Source: Dryomyza anilis (lineage: Eukaryota > Arthropoda > Insecta > Diptera > Dryomyzidae). From it: a DNA stretch of 64,000 nucleotides. Every line of letters begins with the position of its first letter. The first letter of the stretch is position 1. The stretch is taken from contig OX638132.1 of assembly GCA_951804985.1 (NCBI GenBank), positions 40,396,619 to 40,460,618 of the forward strand, written 5' to 3'. This document shows positions 53,307-62,726 of this stretch, piece by piece. The position numbers were made by a program, and so were the translations under genes. The notes under the pieces were generated by a model. That model was not told the origin of the DNA. It was given only the letters and a program-made list of their open reading frames with translations, and ran no database searches.

Positions 53307-53745
53307 AGTTGTAATTTATCATTCACAATTAGTGCTATATAAACAAACTTCCGTCGAAAAGGACGTTTGAATTATGTAGCGAGTATACGAGTGAATGTTA
53401 CTGATATGGTGACAACGAATTTTGTTGAGTATCGCAGGTTCGAATCTCGGCCAGGGTGATAACTTTTGTTCACTGTTTATTATTTTAAATTTTTTATTTT
53501 TAAATTATTGATTAAGAATAATAAAAAAAAATCAATAGATAAAAAATAATAAAAAAAATAAAATAAAAAAAGAATTATCACCCAGGCCATTATTCGAAGC
53601 CGCGATACTCAGCTAAATTCGTTCTCACCATATCAGTAACATTCACTTGTGTGCTCGCTATCTAAATCGAAATGTCCTTTTCGACGGAAGTTTGTTTATA
53701 TAGCACTAATAGTAAATGATAGTAATGATGATAGATCATGTCTGT
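53307..53745. repeat. Inverted repeat with tRNA B-box-like sequence
   Basis: The arms (53307-53475 and 53570-53745) are inverted: TTAGTGCTATATAAACAAAC, TCCGTCGAAAAGGAC, GAATGTTACTGATATGGTGA on both. The left arm includes GCAGGTTCGAATCTC, which fits the B box of a tRNA gene, but no cloverleaf could be drawn. The loop is an AT/A-rich run. Non-coding element. Confidence 0.7.
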
Positions 53746-53879
53746 TCGTCAAATAAGTTATTGGTTGTGCAGGTACGTTTAGAGAATTTTCGAGGTAGCG
53801 GACAAACAAAGTGTGGTGATCGAAAAAAAAAGAGACGAGAAAAATAAAATGCTTAATTATGTATACAAAAAAAAATGTA
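53746..53879. other. Spacer between two inverted repeats
   Basis: A-rich, no feature. The last two bases are TA. Confidence 0.3.
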
Positions 53880-55213
53880 TATGGTCTACTGATAAAAAGT
53901 GTAGTATGTTCTTATACCCCTACACGTATGTGTTATGCGCTATGGGCTCCGAAAGGGTTCAAAGGATAACAAAAATAGTTTGTCATTTTGTAGCGAAATG
54001 GTTCATAGTACGTTTCTATTGTCTAAGAAGCGATTATAGAGAACATCCTAAGGATGATTTACACTGAACACTTAAAGTTTGTATCTTAACGATTAACCAC
54101 TATTTTTAATTGTTTTATATTAACAATTTCGTTAAGGAGTTATTACCTGTGGAAAAAGTCAGATAACTATCATAATGTTTTTGGAGCAAATGTTCGTTTT
54201 TGAAAATGAGCTGGGGTCTCTAAACAACTAAATTCTCCAACACATACTATTTCTGAAATAGAAGTCTACTAATAACGAAAAATATTTCAAACGTAATTTT
54301 AAATAAAGTCTTAGAGATATATTATTATTACAATAATTTTGGTGCAGAAAAATTACAGCTTTTAGTTAAAATTTGACGCTGATTCCGAAGAAGATGTTAC
54401 ACGGTGTTACACAAAATAACATAACAGTCGTTTTTGGCAAATTTTTAATATTTTTTTTATTAAAAAAAAAATTGTAATTTTTTGTTTAGTTTTAATTTTT
54501 TTTTGCCTATATCTCGGAAACCAATATTTTTTCCCATAAAATAAAAATTTTGTATTATAGCACAAGGTTCTCCGTGTGTAATGTTGAAAAGATAATTTCA
54601 TTATTGTCATTGGTCGGAATATGAAAAATAATACAAGAGCAAAACAATGAAAAAATAAAAATGGACAGTATCTCAAAAACTAGAGCCAATATGAAAAAAC
54701 CAATGCCATATTCGGAATCAACGACATAATTTTAACTAAGAATTTTCACTGAACCAAATTTATTGTAATAATATATATCTAAGACATTATTCAATTTCAA
54801 GTTAGAACTATTTTTCGTTATTAGTAGGATTATATTTCAGAAATAGTACGTGTTGGAGAATTTAGTTGTTTATAGACCCTTGCTCATTTTTAAAGATGAA
54901 TAATTGCCCCTAAGACATTATGATAGTAATCTGACTTTTTCCACAAATAATAACTCCTTAACAAAATTGTTAATAGCAAACCATTAAAAATAGTGGTTAA
55001 TCGTTAAGATACAAACTTTAAGTGTTCAGTGTAAATCATCCTTAGGATGTTCCCTATAATCGTTCATTAGACAATAAAAACGTTCTATGAACCATTTTGC
55101 TACAAATTGACGAAATATATTTCTTATCCTTTGAACCCTTTCAGAGCCCATAGCGCCTAACCCAGACGTGTAGGGGTATAAGAATATACTATACTTTTGA
55201 TCAGTAGACCATA
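53880..55213. mobile_element. 1.33-kb snap-back element with about 500-bp arms
   Basis: The tips are TATGGTCTACTGAT, with TA flanking both ends (53878-53879, 55214-55215). The left arm (53880-54386) is complementary to the right arm (about 54707-55213) almost throughout, with few mismatches; the loop is about 320 bases. Open frames at 53813-54067 and 54407-54676 show no domain. TA duplication suggests a Tc1/mariner-type mobiliser. An end fragment of the family is at 44617-44685. Confidence 0.85.
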
Positions 55214-55889
55214 TAGAAGCACAAAATAATAAAAAAAATCGATGTTCAATTAATAAAGTGGCTATTTTGCCGCACTGTGAAATATATTTGTAATAAGAAA
55301 AAGAGATAAATTGAAAAAATGGTTAAAATTGAATGTAAATGACGATAACTTGAGAAAAGGAAATGGTAGGATTTTGGTTCAAACGGATTTTTAAACTAGA
55401 AATGATGATGAATATAACCCTATTTGTACTTTTTATACCCATTTTTGTCATTCTTGTGATTGCTTCTAGAGCACCGTGAACAAGTATCGTATTTCAATCT
55501 CTGTGAAGTAAAAAAAATGGATATGTTTAGTGAAAAGGTAAGTGATGAGTATCACGTAGATCCACAATCTGCCCCCAGGTGTGCCTACATGAAGAAACTA
55601 AAACAATAAATATTGATTCAGTTATAGATGACTTTGGTCGTTTAGGGCAAAGACAATATCCTTTCTTTTAACTCCACTATTACAAATAAATACCTATTAA
55701 AATGTGTATTATAAATATAATAAAATTATATCACTTCTATATAATTTCAGATTTTAATTTTTAAAAATGTTTGCCTCGCCCAAGGTAAACCTGAATTTAC
55801 GTCTCTGTTTGTATCGTTTCAGTTTATTTTCGCAAAGATAAATGTTACTCTGCAAAATATTATTTGTGTTCTCCCACGGTACGTGTAGC
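55214..55889. other. Unassigned stretch
   Basis: AT-rich with a mildly GC-richer patch at 55540-55600. No frame or repeat recognised. Confidence 0.3.
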
Positions 55890-56400
55890 ATACGGATTTT
55901 TTTAATCTCTGACGAAAACAGAAATATGCCTATACGAAATATTCCTTATATTTATTATGAATGTATATCTTCATATTATTATGGCCTGAGATTTTGAATT
56001 GTCTCGTCAACATCACTTGATTTATACAATTATTTTTTATTAGTTAATTCTTGATAAAATATAATTCAAATTTTTATGTCGTTGAATATTTTTTTTTAGT
56101 AAAATATTTTTTTTTTTTTAAGAAATTAAAAATATGAAAAATAAGTAACTTAAATACAATTAGTGTTCAAATTATATTCGTGTTTATAATTAATACGCAG
56201 TTTAAGATATTTGTCTTATTTTATTTAAAATTTAAAAAGTAAAATTTTGCAAGATTCTTGTAGACAAGAGCAAGAAAGGTATTGCAAAAACTAGATCATA
56301 TGTACCTATGCAAGAGCAGTACTTAGCGTGCAATAACAAGATTACCATTTCTTGCCTTGTTCTTGCAAATGATCATCACTAATAGTGATGATCAAAAATT
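55890..56400 (+). repeat. GCAAGAA repeat, copy 1 (empty site of copy D)
   Basis: Matches 57425-57681 joined to 60936-61113: GTACGTGTAG, CTCTGACGAAAACAGAAATA, AATTAATACGCAGTTTAAGA, then GCAAGAA/TTCTTGC motifs and ATCATATGTACCTATGCAAG. At 56206 copy 1 lacks the LTR element that splits copy 2. Ends at GATCATCACT. Confidence 0.75.
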
Positions 56401-57039
56401 TCTTGTTCTTGCAGTTTTTGCAAGAACAATAACGAGAACAAGATCAAGATATTCTTGCAATTGCAAGAGCAAGATAGGAGGTGCAAGAACAAGAGAAAGT
56501 GAAAGACTAAGACTGCAAGAAAAATCAAGACTCTTGCGTTTTTTAAGCATTTTAATGTATTTATTATGTTCCTATGGTAACAATGGAATTCAAAATAATT
56601 GATGATATTACCAAATATTGAAAGAAAAAATGAACAACGAGTAACAATGCAAAGCGCGCAAACCTTTATGAACGTGAATATAAATGAATATATGTGTTTT
56701 TATTTTACTTTTCTTGATTTTCAAGGCTAAGAAATATAGCATCTTAAAAATAAGGTCTGTGACACACTTTTTAAGCGGTAAATTTAATACAACTACTTAA
56801 GCACATGCAATCCAATGAAAAAAAATAGGGAAAACAATGTTGTTTCTCTTTTCTTTTCTACGTTCGTCGATTGTGCAGCATACGCACTAAAATTTAACAT
56901 TATTTGTTTCTACTTGTATGCATAATTTTTTCGTTAATTGTAAAATCATGCAGTTTTTCTTAAGTTAAGTTCTATGTGCATTATTTCATTTAATTTATGA
57001 AACTAAAAAATATATTTTTAATATATGAAAATATTAACA
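56401..57039. other. GCAAGAA-rich patch and unassigned AT-rich DNA
   Basis: TTCTTGCA and GCAAGAAC motifs recur about ten times on both strands from 56383 to 56540, starting with a mirrored AGTGATGATC. From 56580 to 57039 nothing was recognised. Confidence 0.45.
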
Positions 57040-57424
57040 GTGTAACTCATTTCGCATATACTTTTGCGTGTTTTTTTCCCATATCTGCTGATTCGTTTGA
57101 ATGTACAACAACAAAAATTCGAACAAGCGGGACATTTTTATACAACAGACAACTCGTGGATGTTGTTGCCTAGTGGGTACCTGTACTAGAATACATACAT
57201 GTAGTGTGGTGCCATGCGACATGCCATGCCTGTTATGCGTATGCTGTTGGCATGCGACTGTTTGTTATCATGCGAGAATATAGCGTAGCAACGACAAATT
57301 TTCGTTGAGAAAGTATGTGTACGAATCGAAATACGTTATTGTTGTGTTCTCATCTTTCTGTTAATGTTCGCTTTGTAGTGTTAGAGTTTGTGTTCGTAAA
57401 CAAAAACTTTACCCTGTAATATAC
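57040..57424 (+). repeat. Repeat R, copy 2
   Basis: 57090-57385 matches the two halves at 47225-47372 and 49178-49385 and shows the sequence without the hAT-like insertion (GTGTGGTGCCATGCGACAT). Confidence 0.75.
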
Positions 57425-57681
57425 GTACGTGTAGAGTACGTTTTTTTTTAAAAATCTCTGACGAAAACAGAAATATGCCTTAATTTTTGTTATATGGCTC
57501 ATTTACTGCCAGAGTGTCATAACTCAAAAAATATGTGTATATAATATATTTAAAATAATTAATGAATATAATTAATAAATATATATAACAATTTTTTTTT
57601 TTTTTTTTTGTTGAGGACATTGAAAATATGTAACTTTACTACAAATAGTGTTTAAATCCTATTCGTTTTCATAATTAATAT
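57425..57681 (+). repeat. GCAAGAA repeat, copy 2, left part
   Basis: CGTACGTGTAGAGTACG...CTCTGACGAAAACAGAAATA...TTCATAATTAATAT; continues after copy D at 60936. Confidence 0.7.
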
Positions 57682-57984
57682 TGTTACGAAAAGAGATAAT
57701 ATGCTCCATTGTGCAAGCAATCAACAATAATAAATGAAATGCAAGACAATTCAGTGCAATAAGCAGTGTGTTAGAAAGAGACGGATTATCATTCAGCGCA
57801 CTAAGCAATGTGCGAGAAAGAGATGGAAAATCAGCGCATTGAAACACATGAGTGCGAATGAGATGCCAATAGCATGCGGCATCCACGAAACGAGTAGAAG
57901 GTTATCGAAACATGCCGAAGCTTGTCGAAACGTGTCGAACTGATGCATGCAGTATATAAGGCACCGCATCTGAGGCAGAGCACC
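57682..57984 (+). repeat. 5' LTR of copy D, 3'-truncated
   Basis: Matches the copy B LTR up to just after the TATA box (CATCTGAGGCA), then jumps to gag. R, U5 and the primer site are deleted. Confidence 0.85.
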
Positions 57985-59384
57985 TAAAGAAGGAGCTGTC
58001 GATTCGTAATCTTGCAACTGCTGGTACGAAAGTAGAGCTGCAGAAGCGCCTAATGGAAGAATTGGAGGCCCAAGGCATTCTCCTCGCGCAGCACAAATTT
58101 GAAATTGAAGCTGCAGCCTATTCATCGAAAAATCTGGAAACAGAAGAAAAAGAACAGACCCAAGTTTTTGATATGAACCAGTTGATCGGAGCTATGCACC
58201 AACAGCTTCAGATAATGGCTCAAGAAATTCCAACAAATTAGATCAAAAATTTCAAGAAAATTCAAAACAATTTCAGGAAAATTCCAAACACTTTCATGTA
58301 CATTCAAATCAACTAATAACAGAACTTCTAGAAAATTCAAATCAACTTAAAACAGAACTTCAAGAATTCCAATCAACTTAAAACAAAACTTCTGGAAAAT
58401 TCTAACCAACATCAAGTAAAAATGGAGCAACAAATGCAGGAACATTTGAAACAGCTTCTGTAAGTTTCTAATACACTTCATGGCAAAGTTAATAGCTTGA
58501 AGCGCATATGAGAAATATCAAGACATTGACAAAGAGCTTCAGGAAATAAAAAAAGTTTTGCATGTGTTGCAGATAACAGGACCAACACCGTATTTTGTCA
58601 GTGATACGAAGCTGAAATCGCCGATATACGATGGAACCACAGCGTTCAACATTTTCAAGCTTCAATTTGAGACCACGGCTGAAGTAATCGATGGAACAAT
58701 GAAGACAGCGTAGCAGTGCTTATTGTGGCCCTAAAAGGAGGCGCAGCCGACGTATTCAGTTGGCAGCGATGGAACCACAGCGTTCAACATTTTCAAGCTT
58801 CAATTTGAGACCACGGCTGAAGTAATCGATGGAACAATGAAGACAGCGTAGCAGTGCTTATTGTGGCCCTAAAAGGAGGCGCAGCCGACGTATTGCAGAC
58901 TGTTCCAAAAAGTAACATAAACAGTTATTCAGTGATAATGTCTGCACTGCAACGCAAATATGGCTGTGATCACATGACACCGATTTAAAGAGTACAGCTG
59001 AAGTTTCAAAGGCAAAATAGTGGCGAACCGTAGCAGAAATATGGGGTATAAATGCGTTCGTTGATGGCATACGGGATCCTGAGACAAAACGGGCAGCAGT
59101 AATTATGCCGAAGGTGACATTTATTGAAACGGTCACTACAGCGCTTACACAGGATATAGTGACAACATTGTGTCGCCCATCGACGGAGACACGTGTACTA
59201 GATGAGGAGGGAGAAGGCAGCGTTAAACCCGGACATTATGCTGCCAACTGAAATACCCAATTGAAAGGTAAATGCTACAACTGCGGTAGATATGGGCATA
59301 TGTCACGCGACCAGAAAAGAACGCGTCCAGAAAAGAGACCTTAGGATGGACAAAATAAAACCAGGGGCAAAATTCAGAAACTGT
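57985..59384 (+). pseudogene. gag: Copy D gag: SAP-like, capsid and zinc-knuckle remnants
   Basis: An open stretch (57985-58241) has the SAP-like helices (LKKELSIRNLATAGTKVEL) followed by an acidic segment. After a stop come Gln/Asn-rich repeats, then a capsid-like region from about 58610 (KLKSPIYDGTTAFNIFKLQF) with stops. Near 59273 a zinc knuckle reads CYNCGRYGHMSRDQ, in which the last Cys is replaced by Gln. A block of about 126 bp is repeated directly with a 138-bp offset (58629 and 58767). Broken beyond use, but it shows that the family Gag had SAP, coiled coil, capsid and one knuckle in that order. Confidence 0.75.
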
Positions 59385-59938
59385 GTTGGCACGAGTGTAT
59401 ACAATGGATTCCGGAGAGTGCTCGAGAGATGAAGAAAAAACGAACATAATTCACATTCGTTCATTGGGTGTCGTGCCAGATGATCAATGGAGTCTAGAGC
59501 AAATACGAAATGACCAAAAGAAGGACATTGGAAAAATTAGGACGTTCAAGGAACAACAAAGAATGGCATTATTGAAAGAGATAGCATCCAACAGTCCAAT
59601 AAGCAGGGCTTACTGGCCGCAGTGGCAAAGCCTGAAGCTACAAAATGGTTGTTTGTACCGTGTGAAAGTGAAAATGGCAGATCTGCACGAAATTCGATTG
59701 TTGTTCCCAAGTCAAAAATAAAAGCGATAGTACTGAAATACCATGGTGGATCGAATGGAGGTCACTTGAGTATTAATAAAACGATTAATGAAGTCAAGAA
59801 ACATTTCTATTGGGTCGGATATCAGAAGTAAGTCGCCAATTGGTTTCACAGATGTAAGCAATGTGTATCCGCAAAAAGTATACCCGTCAGGAGTTGCGGT
59901 AAGATGAATCAATACAATGTAGGAACACATTGTGACCG
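59385..59938 (+). pseudogene. pol: Copy D pol linker and integrase zinc finger
   Basis: The frame 59383-59721 corresponds to the segment between RNase H and integrase in copy B (NIIHIRSLGVVPDDQWSLEQ; RAYWPQWQSLKLQNGCLYRV). After a frameshift, 59622-59831 contains the first half of the HHCC finger (YHGGSNGGHLSINKTI ... HFYWVGYQK). RT and RNase H upstream are missing. It ends at the SINE. Confidence 0.8.
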
Positions 59939-59947
59939 TACTGCCAT

Positions 59948-60263
59948 AATAATATAATAATAATAGTTTGGCGCTACAGTCCTGTATAGAACTTCGGCCG
60001 AGCTCTCTCACCATTTTGAGCTGTGCGTGTGTTATATTTGTACTCAAAGTGGTGGGACCTACAGTTTATTGCCGAATCCGAACGGCGGGTGAGAGCTTTT
60101 TCATAGGCAATGGTTTTACTCTCGTAGGTTTGCCATTTACTGACGAGAGGTAGCGCGGTATAGAAAATGTTTCTATGAAAAGATGTTGTTAGCCCCAGTC
60201 CAGGCTTGAACCGGGGACCTTTCGGCTCGCAGTCCAACGCACTAACCACTGAGCTACCGCGGC
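59948..60263 (-). mobile_element. Full-length SINE in copy D
   Basis: 316 bp on the minus strand from (ATT)n tail to the tRNA-like head (complement of GCCGCGGTAGCTCAGTGG). It is flanked by the 9-bp duplication TACTGCCAT (59939-59947, 60264-60272). Confidence 0.92.
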
Positions 60264-60629
60264 TACTGCCATGGATGTGCAAAAGCCGATTCCAAAAATT
60301 GTTTTGGGCAAGAAGAAAAGTAAAGACCGAGACGAGTTGCATCAGTCCTTGGGGCAGAGGATACATATTCCAAGTGATAAGATAAAGTCCAGACACGACT
60401 TGAGAGCAAACTCTGAGGGATTTAAGGAAGCAGATCGGGTTATGCTTTGTAACCCGCCACGAGTGAAATTGTTAAATCCAAAACTACAAACACACCGGGA
60501 AGAACCGTACAGGATAATAAATAGGATTAATGACATTGTCTATTGGATTCAGAATACTACAGGCGTTAGACGAAAAATGAAAGTGGTACATTTAGAAAGG
60601 TTGGCGCCGTATCGAGAGAGAGAGGGCAG
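60264..60629 (+). pseudogene. pol: Copy D integrase C-terminal region
   Basis: An open frame (60271-60678) begins at the integrase core entry (AMDVQKPIP) but jumps over the core to a basic region (GKKKSKDRDELHQSLGQRI) and a GPY/F-like C-terminus (REEPYRIINRINDIVYWIQN, KVVHLERLAPYRE). It then runs into the 3' LTR. It shows what copy B has lost. The core deletion is shared with copy A. Confidence 0.8.
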
Positions 60630-60935
60630 TGTTACGAAAAGTGGTAATTTGCTCCACTGTGCAAGCAATCAACAATAATAAATGAAACGCAAGACAATTC
60701 AGCGCACTAAGCAATGTACGAGATGGAAGATCAGCACATTGAAACACATGAGTGCGAATGAGATGCCAATAGCATACGTCATTCATGAAACGAGTAGAAG
60801 GTTCTCGAAACGTATCGAACTGATGCATAAAGTGGCCGAGTGCATTTCGTGTGATCAATGTCAAGTTAAATTGTGGACATGCAGCAGTTGTTAGAATTTG
60901 TTATTAGTAAAGTTGTTTATTAAAGTTTCGTAACA
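60630..60935 (+). repeat. 3' LTR of copy D, internally deleted
   Basis: TGTTACGAAAAGTGG to TTTCGTAACA, 306 bp. The TATA region and most of R are missing, and the layout resembles the short LTR of copy A. Confidence 0.85.
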
Positions 60936-61412
60936 ATCGCAGTTTAAGATATTTGTCTACCATATTTTATTTAAAATTTAAAAAGTAAAATTTTGCAATA
61001 TTCTTGCAAAAGAGCAAGAAAGGCATTGCAAGTACAAGAACAAGATCATATGTACCTATGCAAGAACAAGAACAAGATTACCATTTCTTGCCTTGGTCTT
61101 GCAAATGATCATCACTGTTGTCACGAAATTTTGCATTGAAATTTTTTTTCTTGGCGAAATCAATTAAATAATTCATATAACACAAATTACGCTTCCCACT
61201 TTACCCCAATAATATGGAAAATAAAAATTTTACACAAAAACCGAAATCAAAACCGAAATCGTAACTTGGAACCGGTACACTGAAACCGTATCGTTATAAA
61301 AACTTAAAACCGTAACCGAAATGCGGTAAAAACCGGAATCGAAACCGTTATTCGTTTTGGTTTCAATCCTTGCTCCTAAGTTATAAAAATAGAAACAAAG
61401 GATCATATATAA
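60936..61412. repeat. GCAAGAA repeat copy 2 right part, then AAACCG patch
   Basis: 60936-61113 continues the repeat split by copy D, ending GATCATCACT. 61225-61375 has AACCGAAATC/AACCGTAACC motifs ending GGTTTCAATCC, related to 35880-36045 in the opposite orientation. Confidence 0.6.
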
Positions 61413-62172
61413 CCAAGATAGCAAACGTGCGTAGCACAAAAAATCATGTCGTGCGGGCTCACTACATGAGTGCGTAGTGAGAGCTGTATGCGAGCACACA
61501 AATATCAAAAACTCGCATTCATGCGGGCGCACGACGTGATTGTGTAGTGATATCATAGTGCGAGCACTAAAAAAAAACTATTTTGTATAAAATCAGGCGC
61601 ACGACATGAGAGTGTAGTGCGAGCATAGTGCGAGCATACACAAATCACAAAAGTCGCATTCGTGCGAGTACTATAGTATAAATTTGAAAGGTAGATTTTT
61701 CAAATTTTCCATGATTTTTCAAACAATAAAATAAATAATGAGTCATTTCCTGTTTTTGATTGTGCGGGTTTTTATTGTGCGTCTTTCCAAGCATATTAAT
61801 ATCAACTATTAATATTTTCAGGTAAGTTTTTATGTGTTCATTTTATATTGTTTAGTGTAGGTGGCTTTATTTAAAATTTCTTGTGTTAACTCTTTGGTTG
61901 TTAATTTTAAATGTATGGCATCAATTCAAATGTTAATGTTTAAATTTATGTTTTATGGTATAAACTTATTATTAGTATATTTGCATTTGCAGGAGCTATG
62001 TAGCGGTATCCGCTGTCTGAATTAGGCACAACGCCTTTCCTATTTCGGAACAACTTATACCATCTCTAAGGTAAAGTGGTGATATTTTTGAAAACATAAG
62101 AAAACAAACCAAATTCCATTCTTAGTGCAGACCGAAAAAACGTTTTCTTTCGTATAGTAGTTTAGTTTATAT
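61413..62172. mobile_element. Composite GC-ended element, copy 3, interrupted by copy E
   Basis: Begins CCAAGATAGCAAACGTGCG and matches 33116-33700 (CGCACGACATGAG, GTGTAGTGCGAGC, AGGTAAGTTTTTATGTGTTC). Copy E entered at TTTAGTTTATAT, the spot just before the SINE piece in copy 1. The rest would lie beyond the window. Confidence 0.75.
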
Positions 62173-62696
62173 TGTTACGAAATGATGTAATTTGCCCCAT
62201 AGTGCAAGCAATCAACAATAATTAATGAGACGCAAGACAATTCAGCGCACTAAGCATGTGTTAGAAAGAGACGGAAGATCATTCAGCGCACTGAGGCAGT
62301 GTACGAGAAAGAGATGGAAGATCAGCGCATTAAAACACATGAGTGCGAATGAGATGCCAATAGCATGCGTCATTCACGAAACGAGTAGAAGGTTCTCGAA
62401 ACAAGTCGAAGCTTGTCGAAACGTGTCGAACTGATGCATGCAGTATATAAGGGAGCCGCATCAGAGGTACAGCACTTCAGTTATGATTCAATAGTGAACT
62501 AGTGCGTCTCGTGAGTGAACATTGTAAAGATAAATTGTAGGAAGTTGATATAAGTGATTATTCTTTAAGTTGTTATTTAAATAAATAAATTTAATTAATA
62601 CTAGTTAAAACCAATTATAAGTGCGTTTTTATTTTGTACACAATCCAGCGATACGAACTCGTAGAACAGTTTTCCGTAGACTGAATTTTCGTAACA
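62173..62696 (+). repeat. 5' LTR of copy E
   Basis: 524 bp from TGTTACGAAATGATG to TTTTCGTAACA. TATATAA at 62444-62450 and initiator TCAGTT at 62477-62482 are conserved with copy B. Confidence 0.92.
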
Positions 62697-62697
62697 T

Positions 62698-62716
62698 TGG
62701 TGTCAGAAGTGGGATT
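62698..62716 (+). promoter_or_regulatory. Primer-binding site of copy E (tRNA-Leu type)
   Basis: TGGTGTCAGAAGTGGGATT, identical to copies A and B, one base after the LTR. Confidence 0.75.
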
Positions 62717-62726
62717 GTGATTCAAA

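Larger units (their letters stand above)
57682..60935 (+). mobile_element. SAP-Gag LTR element copy D, deleted and split by a SINE
   Basis: LTR starts TGTTACGAAAAG (57682) and ends CGTAACA (60935). Order: truncated 5' LTR fused directly to gag, gag remnant, pol linker and integrase finger, SINE, integrase C-terminus, shortened 3' LTR. Protease, RT and RNase H are missing. It lies within a second copy of the 55890 repeat, whose uninterrupted copy shows the empty site. The flanks end ...TAATAT and begin ATCGCAG; an exact 4-bp duplication is no longer clear. Confidence 0.85.

Noticed and set aside
53425..53470. tRNA gene around GGTTCGAATC
   Set aside because: Only a B-box match; no A box or cloverleaf at the right distance, and it lies in an inverted repeat arm.
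53813..54676. Two frames in the snap-back element as transposase
   Set aside because: No catalytic motif, and both are explained by the symmetric non-coding sequence.
57734..57943. Arg/Lys-rich 69-codon frames in LTRs (also 10380, 23484, 60682, 62225)
   Set aside because: They are conserved only because they lie in the LTR U3; they precede the transcription start and show no constraint at codon level.
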